A DNA stretch of 64,000 nucleotides from Flavobacteriaceae bacterium (GCA_947373225.1 CANBWX010000001.1:1-64000), one strand, 5' to 3'. Counted from the stretch's first letter, positions 26,133-37,162 are shown. Notes: generated by a model from the sequence alone, not told the origin. Translations and numbers: made by a program.

Positions 26133-26795
26133 TTATGCGTTTTTGTAAAGGCGAATATCATTATTTTCAAATATTGTCTTTTCATTACCAATGCATCCAA
26201 TGTCTACCATGGTATTTGCTAATTTTTCACTAGTTACTCCAATGTTGGGATAAATTTTGCTCAAAAAAGGCTTGTATAAAATTCGAGTGATTTTATAAAA
26301 CAAATTAGGTTCTTCTCTTTGGGTTACCGGATAAATATAGCCGGGTCTAAAACTATACATTTCTTTAAAATTCAAATTAAACAGAATATTTTCTGCAATT
26401 CCTTTGTCTTTTGCGAACATCATTTTACTTTTTTCAGATGAATCTGCTCCTTGCCCACTTAAAAAACAAAAAGTTGTATTCTCATTATTTTTTCGCAAAG
26501 TTTGTGCAAATGCTCTAGTAAAATTAATTGTTATTTTAGCAAATTCGTCTGTTGAAACTTGCCCTGTATATACGCCAATGCAATAAAAACAAATATCTTG
26601 ATTCTTAAATTGGCTCTCAATTTCTGTAAAATCTTCAAAATTAGTATGAACAATTTCAATTAATTTTGGATGATTAATTCCAGATTTACGCCTAACAATC
26701 GAGGTGATTTTATTTATTTTAGGATTCGATAAGCAATTTTCAAGAATTAAATTCCCAATCATACCATTGCTTCCAGTGATAATTACATTTTTCAT
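26133..26795 (-). CDS. NAD(P)-binding Rossmann-fold protein (epimerase/reductase-like)
   Basis: A 220-aa protein with an N-terminal dinucleotide-binding motif (VIITGSNGMIGNLILE) and the extended-SDR pattern of NAD(P)H-binding proteins such as HTATIP2/YbjT-like oxidoreductases (FCFLSGQGADSSEKSKMMFAKDKGIAE, where the SDR Tyr is replaced). The SFRPGYIYPV segment is typical of the atypical SDR group. It probably binds NADPH; its substrate and reaction are unknown. The gene begins 8 nt after pyrB, so it is likely to be expressed with the pyrR-pyrB pair. Confidence 0.75.
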   Translation of the reverse strand: MKNVIITGSNGMIGNLILENCLSNPKINKITSIVRRKSGINHPKLIEIVHTNFEDFTEIESQFKNQDICFYCIGVYTGQVSTDEFAKITINFTRAFAQTLRKNNENTTFCFLSGQGADSSEKSKMMFAKDKGIAENILFNLNFKEMYSFRPGYIYPVTQREEPNLFYKITRILYKPFLSKIYPNIGVTSEKLANTMVDIGCIGNEKTIFENNDIRLYKNA

Positions 26796-26803
26796 TTACG
26801 TTT

Positions 26804-27730
26804 TTACTGAATTTTTGACGCCAATAAATAAATTACCGCCATCCGGATAGCAACACCATTTTCAACTTGATTTAATATCACCGATTGTTTAGAATCGGCC
26901 ACATCCGAAGTAATTTCCACACCACGATTTATAGGTCCTGGGTGCATAATTATAATCTCTTTATTCAACGAATCAAGCAAGGTTTTATCTAGGCCGTATT
27001 GTTGTGCATATTCCCTTGTTGAAGGAAAAAAATTCACGTCCATTCTTTCGTTTTGAACACGCAACATATTGGCTACATCACACCATTCCAATGCTTTACG
27101 TAAATTAGGTTCAACGGTTACTCCAAGTGATTCTATATGCCTTGGAATTAACGTTTTTGGTCCACAAACTTTTACTTCAGCACCTTGCATTTGCAAAGCA
27201 TATATATTCGAAAGTGCTACTCGCGAGTGCAAAATATCACCTACAATTACTACTTTTTTACCGCCTACATCTCCTAATTTTTCTCTTATGGAATAACTGT
27301 CTAACAAAGCTTGTGTTGGATGTTCGTGCGCTCCATCACCAGCATTTACAATACTTGCTTTCACATTTTGCGATAAGAAATGTGCTGCTCCTGGATTAGA
27401 ATGTCGCATCACCACCATATCTACTTTCATCGAAAGAATATTGTTTACGGTATCAATCAGAGTTTCTCCTTTTTTTACCGAAGATTGTGCTGCCGAAAAA
27501 CTAATTACGTCTGCTGACAAACGTTTTTGTGCTAATTCAAAAGAAAGTTTGGTTCTTGTACTGTTTTCAAAAAAGATGTTAGCAATAGTAATATCCCTAA
27601 GTGAAGGCACTTTTTTTATGGGACGATTGATAACTTCTTTAAAATGGTCGGCAGTTTCAAAAATGAGGTCAATATCTTTCTTATTGATATACTTTATGCC
27701 TAATAAATGATTTACACTTAGCTCGCTCAT
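26804..27730 (-). CDS. pyrB: Aspartate carbamoyltransferase catalytic subunit
   Basis: Joins carbamoyl phosphate and aspartate, the committed step of pyrimidine synthesis. It is 308 aa, the standard length. The carbamoyl-phosphate site FENSTRTKLSFE and the HPTQALLD motif are intact. The aspartate-domain loop appears as MLRVQNERMD and the C-terminal HPGPINRGVEI is present. No regulatory subunit gene (pyrI) is in the window. It follows pyrR with 5 nt between them, so the two form an operon. Confidence 0.97.
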   Translation of the reverse strand: MSELSVNHLLGIKYINKKDIDLIFETADHFKEVINRPIKKVPSLRDITIANIFFENSTRTKLSFELAQKRLSADVISFSAAQSSVKKGETLIDTVNNILSMKVDMVVMRHSNPGAAHFLSQNVKASIVNAGDGAHEHPTQALLDSYSIREKLGDVGGKKVVIVGDILHSRVALSNIYALQMQGAEVKVCGPKTLIPRHIESLGVTVEPNLRKALEWCDVANMLRVQNERMDVNFFPSTREYAQQYGLDKTLLDSLNKEIIIMHPGPINRGVEITSDVADSKQSVILNQVENGVAIRMAVIYLLASKIQ

Positions 27731-27735
27731 TTTTA

Positions 27736-28278
27736 TTACTTATTATTTATTAAATACACGGCATCTTCACCGTCTTGTTCTTTCCAGCAAACCAAAACTT
27801 TTTCGTCGTTTATAGCATCTACCTGACGACCACGATAATCGGGTTGAATAGGCAAATGACGGCTAAATCGACGATCTATAAGAACTAATAATTCTATTTC
27901 TGATGGTCTTCCAAAGGATTGAATCGCTGTCAATGCGGATCGAATACTTCGACCTGTGTACAAAACATCATCTATAAAAACGACTTTTTTGTTTTCGACA
28001 ATTACATCCATTTGGGTTTTGTTAGCTTCTAAAGGCTTATTCGTTCTACGAAAATCATCTCTAAAGAAAGTAATATCTAAATATCCTAAAGCAATTTTGG
28101 AAATATTATATTCTTTTTCTAACAAATCCTTTAATCGCTCTGCCAAGAAAGTACCACGGGGCTGAATTCCGACCAAAATAGTATCCGAAAAATCAAGATG
28201 TTTTTCGATTAACTGACAGGCCAAACGGTGCAGAATGATATTGACTTCCTTCGAAGTGAGCAATACTTTTTGACTCAT
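27736..28278 (-). CDS. pyrR: PyrR: uracil phosphoribosyltransferase / pyr regulator
   Basis: A 180-aa type I phosphoribosyltransferase-fold protein. The PRPP loop reads VVFIDDVLYTGRSIRSAL, and the flanking LVGIQPRGTFLAERL and LVLIDRRFSRHLPIQPDYRGR match PyrR. In Firmicutes PyrR binds pyr mRNA attenuators and has uracil phosphoribosyltransferase activity. In this genome RNA-binding regulation is possible, but the short leader here shows no clear anti-terminator. It is the first gene of pyrR-pyrB. Confidence 0.93.
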   Translation of the reverse strand: MSQKVLLTSKEVNIILHRLACQLIEKHLDFSDTILVGIQPRGTFLAERLKDLLEKEYNISKIALGYLDITFFRDDFRRTNKPLEANKTQMDVIVENKKVVFIDDVLYTGRSIRSALTAIQSFGRPSEIELLVLIDRRFSRHLPIQPDYRGRQVDAINDEKVLVCWKEQDGEDAVYLINNK

Positions 28279-28357
28279 AATAAAGTGTTGTTTGGGTTGT
28301 AAAGATATACTATTTTTTGAAATTTATAATTTGCTTATTCCATAAAATTTTCCAAAA

Positions 28358-28386
28358 AAAATCCCACTATGACGAGCGGGAATTTT
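28358..28386 (-). terminator. Intrinsic terminator of the ABC-F gene
   Basis: An imperfect stem (ATTCCCGCT/AGTGGGAT on the minus strand) is followed by eight T residues. It lies between the ABC-F stop codon and the pyrR start. Confidence 0.8.
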
Positions 28387-28408
28387 TAATTATAAATTTT
28401 TATTTCTT

Positions 28409-30312
<1,904 letters not shown>

Positions 30313-31782
30313 ATGAATTCAGAAAATGTACAAACCAAATGGGGACAATTTATTTCCCTCGTAATAGTATTCTTCTTTTGGGGATTTGTTGGCTCCGCCA
30401 ATGATATTTTGATCCCAGTTTTCAAAAAAGTATTTACCTTATCTCAAGTTCAATCACAATTAGTTGCTTGGGCTTTTTATGTTGCTTACTTTGTAGGAGC
30501 TATCATCTTCTTTCTTATTTCCTTGAAATCAGATGTTTTACAAAAATTCGGCTATAAAAAAACACTAGCTGCCGGATTGATTGTATCTGCAATTGGTTCG
30601 TTTTTATTTATTCCTGCAGCAACAATGGAAAGTTTTCCATTCTTTTTAACTGCGTTATTCACCGTTGGTTTAGGTTTTTCTATCCAACAAATTGTTGCAA
30701 ATCCATTAGCTATTAAAATGGGAAGCCCAGCAACCGGAGCTCACCGTTTGACATTAGCAGGGGGTGTAAACTCTTTTGGAACTACAATTGGAGCTATTTT
30801 ATTAGGAATTGCTTTGTTTGGAATGGGAGATAATAAAAAAACAGCTCTTTCTTTAGAAGATATTAAATTACCTTTTATCATTTTAGGAGTTGCTTTTATT
30901 TTAGTTGCAATTTTTATGCTTGTATCTAAAATTGAAGATCCAGCGAAGCAAGAAGAAGCTAAAATCGAACATGGACATAAAAATTTTAGTATTCTAGATT
31001 ATCCTCAGTTATACTTAGGAATGCTAGCCATTTTTATTTATGTTGGTACCGAAGTAACAATTATTAGTAACCTGCCTGCATTATTAAAAACACGTGAATT
31101 TGGAAGCATTTTAGAAGGTGCAATTCCTCCTTTTATAGCACTTTATTGGGGAAGTTTAATGATTGGTCGCTGGAATGGTGGGGTTAATGTTTTCAATACT
31201 TCAAAACTTCTAAATACAGTTCTTAAATTTATTGTTCCTGCTTTAGCTTTTGGAGTTATTATTGGTGCTAATATATTTGCAGGTCATGATGTTTCTGCTT
31301 TTTATATTTACCCAATCTGGATATTAATCTTTATTTTTGTAAGCTTTATTGGTGGCAAAAACGCTGGTAAAACGTTAATGCTTTTTGGACTGTCTGGTCT
31401 TTTAATGATGTTCTTTGGACTCGTTTGCCCTGATAAAGAAATTGCAAAATTCTTCTTCATCTCAGGCGGTTTGTTCGCTTCTATCATGTGGCCATCAATC
31501 TTTGACTTAGCCATTGCAGGTTTAGGAAAAAATACAGGAAAAGCTTCTTCTTTCTTAATTATGATGATTCTTGGTGGTGGAGTTATTCCTTTAATTCAAG
31601 GAAGTATTTGTGATTTTGACATAACTAGTCCTGGAGGAATAATGGGAATTACTTGGACCCATTTCTCCTATATAGTTCCACTTATTGGTTTTGGATATTT
31701 AGCATTTTATGGTTTCTACTGTCCAAAAATTCTAAAAAAACAAGGAGTTTACCATGTTGAAAGTGAAGGTGGAGGTCATTAA
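30313..31782 (+). CDS. FucP-type sugar MFS transporter
   Basis: A 489-aa, 12-TM major facilitator protein. It begins with the FucP pattern FFFWGFVGSANDILIP and carries the conserved GLGFSIQQIVANPLA segment in TM4 and a long central loop. FucP-group proteins bring in sugars (fucose, glucose, galactose) with protons. Bacteroidota have many of them, and the sugar here cannot be read from sequence. It stands alone, with a shared bidirectional terminator toward the aldolase gene. No sugar-utilisation cluster is adjacent. Confidence 0.9.
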   Translation: MNSENVQTKWGQFISLVIVFFFWGFVGSANDILIPVFKKVFTLSQVQSQLVAWAFYVAYFVGAIIFFLISLKSDVLQKFGYKKTLAAGLIVSAIGSFLFIPAATMESFPFFLTALFTVGLGFSIQQIVANPLAIKMGSPATGAHRLTLAGGVNSFGTTIGAILLGIALFGMGDNKKTALSLEDIKLPFIILGVAFILVAIFMLVSKIEDPAKQEEAKIEHGHKNFSILDYPQLYLGMLAIFIYVGTEVTIISNLPALLKTREFGSILEGAIPPFIALYWGSLMIGRWNGGVNVFNTSKLLNTVLKFIVPALAFGVIIGANIFAGHDVSAFYIYPIWILIFIFVSFIGGKNAGKTLMLFGLSGLLMMFFGLVCPDKEIAKFFFISGGLFASIMWPSIFDLAIAGLGKNTGKASSFLIMMILGGGVIPLIQGSICDFDITSPGGIMGITWTHFSYIVPLIGFGYLAFYGFYCPKILKKQGVYHVESEGGGH

Positions 31783-31802
31783 TTAATTCATAATTGCCCA
31801 AT

Positions 31803-31838
31803 AAAAAAGTCGCATTTCAATGAAATGCGACTTTTTTT
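31803..31838. terminator. Bidirectional intrinsic terminator
   Basis: The perfect stem AAAAAAGTCGCATTTCA/TGAAATGCGACTTTTTT serves both the fucP-type gene (plus) and the fsa gene (minus), with T-runs on both strands. Confidence 0.92.
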
Positions 31839-31855
31839 ATGCTTAAGAATTTCTC

Positions 31856-32512
31856 TTATTTATTTCCTTTCTCGAAATCAGCAACAAACTGCGCCAATCC
31901 AATATCAGTCAAAGGGTGTTTCAACAAACCATAAATAGCCGAAAGTGGTCCAGTCATAACATCAGCACCAATTTTGGCACAGTTTACAATGTGCATCGTG
32001 TGACGTACCGAAGCAGCAAGAATTTGCGTTTCGTAACCGTAATTATCATAGATCAAACGGATTTCTTCAATAAGCGCCAATCCATCTGTAGAAACATCGT
32101 CTAAACGACCAATGAAAGGAGATACATAAGTAGCTCCAGCTTTAGCAGCCAATAAAGCCTGACCAGCTGAAAATACTAAAGTAACATTGGTTTTGATTCC
32201 TTTATCCGAAAAATATTTTGCCGCCATAACACCTTCTTTGGTCATTGGCAATTTAACCACAATTTGCTCATGCAAATCAGCTAATTCTTCACCTTCTTTC
32301 ACCATTCCGTCAAAGTCAAGCGCATTTACTTCGGCACTTACATCACCATCCACAAGGTTGCAAATGTCAACATAATGTTTCAAAATACTGTTTTTTCCAG
32401 TAATTCCTTCTTTCGCCATCAAAGATGGATTTGTCGTAACTCCGTCTAAAACTCCAAGAGCTTGTGCTTCTTTAATCTGAGCTAAATTCGCTGTGTCAAT
32501 AAAAAATTTCAT
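31856..32512 (-). CDS. fsa: Fructose-6-phosphate aldolase (transaldolase-like)
   Basis: A 218-aa small transaldolase-family protein, the length of FSA/TalC rather than the approximately 315-aa classical transaldolase. It has [16 protein letters not shown] at the start, [14 protein letters not shown], and the Schiff-base lysine region in [10 protein letters not shown]. It cleaves or forms fructose 6-phosphate, or acts as a transaldolase in the pentose phosphate pathway. Sequence alone does not separate these two roles. A dispersed repeat (copy D) lies just upstream. Confidence 0.9.
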   Translation of the reverse strand: MKFFIDTANLAQIKEAQALGVLDGVTTNPSLMAKEGITGKNSILKHYVDICNLVDGDVSAEVNALDFDGMVKEGEELADLHEQIVVKLPMTKEGVMAAKYFSDKGIKTNVTLVFSAGQALLAAKAGATYVSPFIGRLDDVSTDGLALIEEIRLIYDNYGYETQILAASVRHTMHIVNCAKIGADVMTGPLSAIYGLLKHPLTDIGLAQFVADFEKGNK

Positions 32513-32542
32513 AAATATCTGTTTAATTGGGTGTTTATTTTT

Positions 32543-32629
32543 TGGGCGTGCCCCTTAGGGTCGGGCTTTACGTTACAATCTTTTACTTTTTCAAGAAAAG
32601 TAAAAGGATTTTCACTTCAATCCCTCACG
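32543..32629. repeat. Modular dispersed repeat, copy D
   Basis: The sequence GGGCGTGCCCCTTAGGGTCG is followed by ACAATCTTTTACTTTTT, a loop, its complement AAAAGTAAAAGG, and ATTTTCACTTCAATCC. Read on the minus strand, GAAAATCCTTTT-hairpin-AAAGATTG is the same core as copy A. The outer ends differ (GGGCGTGCCCC instead of TAGCCCTGAT). It lies in the gap between fsa and the SDR gene. Confidence 0.6.
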
Positions 32630-32645
32630 CAGAATTCGTGCAAAA

Positions 32646-33449
32646 TTACAATTTATAATGATTCATTAACATTTTTTCATAGACTTTATCAGGAAGAATT
32701 CGTTTGAGAACAATCGAAAATTTCTGCATAAAAACACCTACTTTATAATGAATTTTTGGATTTGGATTTAAGATGATTTTATAAACAGCTTCTGCCATTT
32801 CGTTTGGATTGCTACCGCTATCAACATGCTCATTCATCATTTTAAGCGTATTTCCATACGGAATTTCATAAGCCGAATCCTTTATTAATGGCGCATGAAA
32901 CCGACCAGAAGCAATATTCGTAGCAAAATCTCCCGGAGCCACATTCGTAATATAAATCCCAAATGATTTTACTTCCATTCGCAACGCTTCGGTAATGAGT
33001 TCTAATGCACCTTTCGAAGCCGAATAAACGCTTCGATACGGCAAACCCATATAGGCTGCAATTGATGTAATATTAATTATCAACCCCGATTGTTGAACAC
33101 GCATTTGTGGCAAAACCGCTTTCATCACTTCAATAGGACCGAAGAAATTAGTCTCAAAATTATTCTTGATTTCATTCGCTGGAATTTCTTCCAAAGGACC
33201 AGTAATTCCAACACCAGCATTATTGATCACAATATCTAATTGACCTGTCAGAGCAATAACTTTGGCTACAGCCGTGACAATTGTATCGGTATTTCGAACA
33301 TCTAAAGCGACCAGCGGAAAAACAGAATTCAAAACCTGATCTGGATTCCGGCTTGTTCCATAAACGATGAAACCTTTATGGTGCAAAAACTCGCCAATAG
33401 ACTTCCCTATTCCCGAAGAACCTCCTGTAATTAAAACTACTTTATTCAT
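32646..33449 (-). CDS. SDR family NAD(P)-dependent oxidoreductase
   Basis: A 267-aa classical short-chain dehydrogenase/reductase. Cofactor motif LITGGSSGIGKSIG, the NNAGVGITG strand, and the catalytic YSASKGALELI (Tyr-x-x-x-Lys) are present. The long C-terminal segment (PNPKIHYKVGVFMQKFSIVLKRILPDKVYEKML) is typical of the retinol dehydrogenase-like group. The substrate is unknown. It is a single gene on the minus strand, downstream of the SRP RNA. Confidence 0.9.
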   Translation of the reverse strand: MNKVVLITGGSSGIGKSIGEFLHHKGFIVYGTSRNPDQVLNSVFPLVALDVRNTDTIVTAVAKVIALTGQLDIVINNAGVGITGPLEEIPANEIKNNFETNFFGPIEVMKAVLPQMRVQQSGLIINITSIAAYMGLPYRSVYSASKGALELITEALRMEVKSFGIYITNVAPGDFATNIASGRFHAPLIKDSAYEIPYGNTLKMMNEHVDSGSNPNEMAEAVYKIILNPNPKIHYKVGVFMQKFSIVLKRILPDKVYEKMLMNHYKL

Positions 33450-33493
33450 TTTTTGTTTGGAAATTAAGATTTAAAACCATCCAAAAATAAAAA

Positions 33494-33548
33494 AATCCTC
33501 CGTAAGGAAGATTAAATATATTGAAAAGATTGCTTTGTACCTCGCAAT
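33494..33548 (-). repeat. Hairpin with T-run and GATTGC...GCAATGAC repeat
   Basis: Between the SRP RNA and the SDR start are two stem-loops. AATCTTCC-TTAC-GGAGGATT (33494-33513, minus) is followed by T residues and is a plausible extra terminator. ATTGC-N10-GCAAT (33529-33548) belongs to the GATTGC...CTCGCAATGAC family of short repeats that I recall from many Bacteroidota genomes. Confidence 0.5.
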
Positions 33549-33552
33549 GACT

Positions 33553-33655
33553 AAAAAAATGGCAAGCGACCTACATCGCACCGCTCAACCACGTACCCTT
33601 GCTATGTTCCCATCCTGGGGGATTTTGCAGGAGCTGGTCGTGTAGGACTTGCCGG
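33553..33655 (-). ncRNA. ffs: Signal recognition particle RNA, small bacterial type (4.5S-like)
   Basis: The minus strand folds as one long hairpin whose ends GGCAAGTCCTACACGACC and GGTCGCTTGCC pair. The apical part carries the SRP-specific asymmetric loops, CCAGGATGGGAACATAGCAAGG, equivalent to the AGG...GGAA...AGCA core that binds Ffh. The closing stem is followed by seven T residues and serves as its own terminator. The length of about 95-100 nt fits the small bacterial SRP RNA. It guides membrane-protein mRNA-ribosome complexes to the inner membrane. Confidence 0.88.
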
Positions 33656-33657
33656 TG

Positions 33658-33688
33658 CAAATATACAATCTATTTTATATTTTTGCAA
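33658..33688 (-). promoter_or_regulatory. SRP RNA promoter (TTG-N20-TATATTTG)
   Basis: On the minus strand TTG (33686-33688) and TATATTTG (33658-33665) are spaced by 20 nt. The RNA begins a few nucleotides after the box. It is a model promoter for this organism and can calibrate the other promoter calls. Confidence 0.8.
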
Positions 33689-33742
33689 GGGCTTTGCGCC
33701 TATAAAATATCGTTGTATATTGCATCATCAAAATTTTAATTT

Positions 33743-34792
33743 ATGAAAAATTATAACTTCCTATTTATCATTTTATTAGGAATCACTTTGGCTAATTGTG
33801 GAGGTACAAAAAAAGGTGAAAATACTTTATTTACTTTCGATAATTCTAATTATAAAGCAAAATACCTCCCCCAAGACGTGGTACAATTAGGAGTCTTAAA
33901 CTCCAATTCGAAAGAAATTGATAGTATTGTTTACTTTGTCAATGATAAAAAAGTGGGGGCAACAAAAGGTTTTAGTAAATTACCATTTCCTCTAAAAGAC
34001 AGAAAACTTGGTTATCAAAATCTAAAAGCAACGGTATATTTTGGTGGTGAAAACTCGGATGCAATAGCAAGAATTGAGTTGGTTTCTGATATTTTACCAA
34101 AACCATTGAAGTATACAATTGTAAATACATTCGCTCACGACACGGCTTCATTTACGGAAGGATTTGAATTTCATAAAGACACATTATATGAAAGTACAGG
34201 TCTAAATGGTAAATCTTTTTTAAGAAAATATGATTATAAAACAGGAAAAGTGTTTAAACATGTCGATTTAGATTCAAAATATTTTGGAGAAGGAATTACT
34301 TTCATTAATAATAAAATGTACCAATTAACTTGGCAATCGAAAGTAGGTTTTATTTATAATGAAAACACGTTGAAATTAGAAAAAACTTTCGCTTTCGACA
34401 AAGATATTGAAGGTTGGGGAATGACAAATGATGGAAAATACATTTATCAATCTGACGGAACAGAGAAAATTTGGAAAATGGATCCCAACACTCAAAAAAT
34501 GATTGATCATATCAATGTTTATTCGGCGGATTCTAAAATAAAATCAGTTAATGAATTAGAATATATTAATGGGAAATTCTATGTGAATGTTTGGCAAAAA
34601 GACGCCATTGCAGTTGTGAATCCAGCTAATGGTGCTGTTGAAGGAATTTTGGATATGTCAGGATTGAGAAAATTAAGTAATGCAAAACCTGAAAATGTTT
34701 TAAACGGAATTGCCTACAATCCAAAAACTAAAACCATTTTTGTTACTGGAAAAAACTGGGATAAAATGTTCGAAATCAAGGTTTCGGAATAA
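33743..34792 (+). CDS. Glutaminyl-peptide cyclotransferase, lipoprotein
   Basis: A 349-aa protein of the plant/bacterial type glutaminyl cyclase family (beta-propeller). It has a lipoprotein signal peptide (FLFIILLGITLANCGG), a Bacteroidota-specific N-terminal domain (about 30-125), and a propeller domain starting HDTASFTEGFEFHKDTLYES with the EGWGMTNDG and NELEY motifs. The enzyme forms pyroglutamate from N-terminal Gln. It is cell-surface or periplasmic; the CGGTKK start lacks the acidic patch that directs surface export, so a periplasm-facing position is inferred. Confidence 0.9.
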   Translation: MKNYNFLFIILLGITLANCGGTKKGENTLFTFDNSNYKAKYLPQDVVQLGVLNSNSKEIDSIVYFVNDKKVGATKGFSKLPFPLKDRKLGYQNLKATVYFGGENSDAIARIELVSDILPKPLKYTIVNTFAHDTASFTEGFEFHKDTLYESTGLNGKSFLRKYDYKTGKVFKHVDLDSKYFGEGITFINNKMYQLTWQSKVGFIYNENTLKLEKTFAFDKDIEGWGMTNDGKYIYQSDGTEKIWKMDPNTQKMIDHINVYSADSKIKSVNELEYINGKFYVNVWQKDAIAVVNPANGAVEGILDMSGLRKLSNAKPENVLNGIAYNPKTKTIFVTGKNWDKMFEIKVSE

Positions 34793-34891
34793 TTTCAAAA
34801 ATCGCAAATTCACAAATTATAAATCTAAAGTAAAAATTATAATTTGCGGATTTTCGGTATTTTTTTTTTAATCAAAATACTTTCACGTCAA

Positions 34892-36133
34892 ATGAAAACG
34901 CTAATCATCAACATCAAGGAATTACTTCAAGTGCGGGAAAATTGTGTTTTGAAAGTTTCTGGTGCCGAAATGGCGGTTTTACCAACAATCAAAAATGCGT
35001 ATTTGGTTATTCAAAACGGACTTATTTCCGATTTTGGTTCGATGGAAGATTTACCCGAAGAACTCAATCCCGAAAAATGTATTGATGTTGATGGAAAAAT
35101 AATTTTGCCCGCTTGGTGCGACAGTCATACACATATTGTATATGCCGGCAATCGAGAACAAGAATTTGTAGATCGCATCAATGGAATGACTTATGAAGAA
35201 ATTGCTAATCGTGGTGGTGGGATTTTAAATTCAGCCACCAAGTTGAACGAAACTTCCGAAGAAGAAATTTATAACCAATCGAAAGTACGATTAGAAGAAA
35301 TAATGCGCTTGGGAACTGGTGCTGTCGAAATAAAATCAGGCTATGGACTTACGGTTGAAGGCGAACTTAAAATACTTCGTATAATCAAGCGATTGTCAAA
35401 TGAATATCCAATAACAATAAAAACAACTTTTCTTGGTGCACACGCCATTCCAAAGGAATTTGCAGCGAATCGAAAAGCCTATATTGATTTGATTATAGAC
35501 GAAATGCTTCCTGAAATCGCCAAAAATAATCTGGCCGATTTTATCGATGTTTTTTGCGAAACGGGTTATTTTACCGTTGCTGAAACTGAACAAATTATAG
35601 AAGCGGGAATAAAATTTGGTTTAAAACCTAAAATTCACGTGAATCAGTTCAATTCGATTGGAGGAATTCAAGCTGCAGTTAAACACAACGCACTTTCGGT
35701 AGATCATTTAGAAATTATGAAACCCGAAGATATTGAAGTTTTGAAAAATTCCGAAACGATGCCAGTTGCTTTGCCTTCGTGTTCCTATTTCCTTGGGATT
35801 CCTTATACACCAGCACGCGAAATGATTACAAAAGGTTTACCAATTGCACTTGCAACCGACTTTAATCCAGGTTCAACTCCATCAGGAAATATGAATTTTG
35901 TAGTTTCAACAGCTTGCATAAAAATGAAAATGACTCCCGAAGAAGCCATAAATGCTGCAACAATAAATGGTGCTTATGCGATGGGAATTTCCGAAACCCA
36001 CGGAAGTATTACCATTGGCAAAAAAGCCAACCTAATTATAACAAAAACCATTTCTTCCTATTACCAACTTCCTTATGCTTTTGGCAGTAATTTAATAGAA
36101 TCTGTTATAATTGAAGGTAACTTTATTGCATAA
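34892..36133 (+). CDS. hutI: Imidazolonepropionase
   Basis: The histidine catabolism enzyme that opens imidazolone propionate to formiminoglutamate. 413 aa from ATG 34892 (MKTLIINIKELLQ). Amidohydrolase features are WCDSHTHIVYAG (metal ligands HxH), EIKSGYGLT, GAHAIP, HVNQFN, SVDHLE and ATDFNPGSTPSGNM. The track starts at 34844, but the added N-terminus is hydrophobic and poor. hutG is 1 kb downstream; hutH and hutU are not in this window, so the pathway genes are not all clustered. A terminator follows immediately. Confidence 0.95.
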   Translation: MKTLIINIKELLQVRENCVLKVSGAEMAVLPTIKNAYLVIQNGLISDFGSMEDLPEELNPEKCIDVDGKIILPAWCDSHTHIVYAGNREQEFVDRINGMTYEEIANRGGGILNSATKLNETSEEEIYNQSKVRLEEIMRLGTGAVEIKSGYGLTVEGELKILRIIKRLSNEYPITIKTTFLGAHAIPKEFAANRKAYIDLIIDEMLPEIAKNNLADFIDVFCETGYFTVAETEQIIEAGIKFGLKPKIHVNQFNSIGGIQAAVKHNALSVDHLEIMKPEDIEVLKNSETMPVALPSCSYFLGIPYTPAREMITKGLPIALATDFNPGSTPSGNMNFVVSTACIKMKMTPEEAINAATINGAYAMGISETHGSITIGKKANLIITKTISSYYQLPYAFGSNLIESVIIEGNFIA

Positions 36134-36162
36134 AAAAAGAGGAACAATTTGCTCCTCTTTTT
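36134..36162. terminator. Terminator of hutI (usable on both strands)
   Basis: The stem AAAAAGAGGA/TCCTCTTTTT lies 1 nt after the hutI stop. T residues follow on both strands, so it can also end the convergent gene at 36184. Confidence 0.85.
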
Positions 36163-36183
36163 CTATATTAAACATTTACTCTT

Positions 36184-37074
36184 TTATTTTAAAGTGAAAC
36201 TAGTTTTAGAAACCAATTCATCTTTGTCAAAAACATTTACAAAATAAGTTCCTTTTGCAAAATCTTTACCCGGCAAATCTTGTGAAACTTGAACTGTTTT
36301 ATTTTCATACTTCACATTAGTTATAAAGCTATAAACCAAAGATTTATCTCCAAAATTTACAGTTTGCTTATCTCCAATAACACTAGCTTTACTATCGATT
36401 ATTTGCACATAATAGGATTTGTCGCCCGATTTTGCAATTTGGTTTTCAGCAATTGTAAAACTAATTTTAAGCATATTTACTCTTCCTGCTTTTTCAGTTT
36501 CAATTTGTTTTCCTGAACTTCTTACTTTATAAGCAGAAGCTTTCATATCTAAAACAGTTAATTTTGATCCTTTTTCAACAGTTTTTGAAAGTTCATCATT
36601 TTGACCCGCTAATACTTCATTATTTTTTTTAGATTCTCCAAGAACAACAACGGTACTATCTCGTTGAGTAGTTAATTTTGTGTTTTGCTTTTTCAAACCT
36701 TCATTTTCAGTCATCAAAACTTTCATATCTCCCTGTAATTTAACAAATTGAGTTTTGAATTTTGACATTGAAGCTACATCACCTTTAGATTTTTTGACTT
36801 CTTCAATTAAATTAACCACTTTATCTCTTTCTTTTTTCAATTCATCAGACATAGAGGTGTTTTCTGCAATAGCTGCATCATAAGTTGTTTTGAGTTCTTG
36901 CAAGTTTTTTACCACTGAATCTTTTTCGGAAACGGTTTTTGTTAACTCTGTTTGAACTGATTTTGCATCAGTCGTCACTTTGAAAATATAACCTAAACTT
37001 CCTATTAATAGTGCCGTTAATACCGCAATAACTACCTTTAAACTTGAACTTGACTTGTTTTGTTGATCTTCCAT
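36184..37074 (-). CDS. Membrane-anchored coiled-coil protein of unknown function
   Basis: A 296-aa protein: a short polar N-terminus, one membrane segment (VVIAVLTALLIGSLGYIF, about 14-31), a long coiled coil (about 35-170, rich in Lys, Glu, Thr and Leu heptads), and a C-terminal beta-rich domain (about 180-296, with VNMLKISFTIAENQIA and KGTYFVNVFDKDELVSKTSFTLK). The domain is probably periplasmic. It resembles conserved flavobacterial hypothetical proteins. The context (between hutI and hutG) does not explain it. It could tether or space an envelope complex. Confidence 0.7.
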   Translation of the reverse strand: MEDQQNKSSSSLKVVIAVLTALLIGSLGYIFKVTTDAKSVQTELTKTVSEKDSVVKNLQELKTTYDAAIAENTSMSDELKKERDKVVNLIEEVKKSKGDVASMSKFKTQFVKLQGDMKVLMTENEGLKKQNTKLTTQRDSTVVVLGESKKNNEVLAGQNDELSKTVEKGSKLTVLDMKASAYKVRSSGKQIETEKAGRVNMLKISFTIAENQIAKSGDKSYYVQIIDSKASVIGDKQTVNFGDKSLVYSFITNVKYENKTVQVSQDLPGKDFAKGTYFVNVFDKDELVSKTSFTLK

Positions 37075-37139
37075 AATTTTTTTTAAAACAAATTTAATAA
37101 AATATATTTAATCAAATAACGTTTTCGCAACAATTATAT

Positions 37140-37147
37140 TATATTTG
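37140..37147 (+). promoter_or_regulatory. -7 box TATATTTG before hutG
   Basis: A full consensus box lies 15 nt before ATG 37163. The TTG used as start in the ORF track (37145) is part of this box, so ATG 37163 is the true start. Confidence 0.65.
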
Positions 37148-37162
37148 AGCATTAAATATTCT

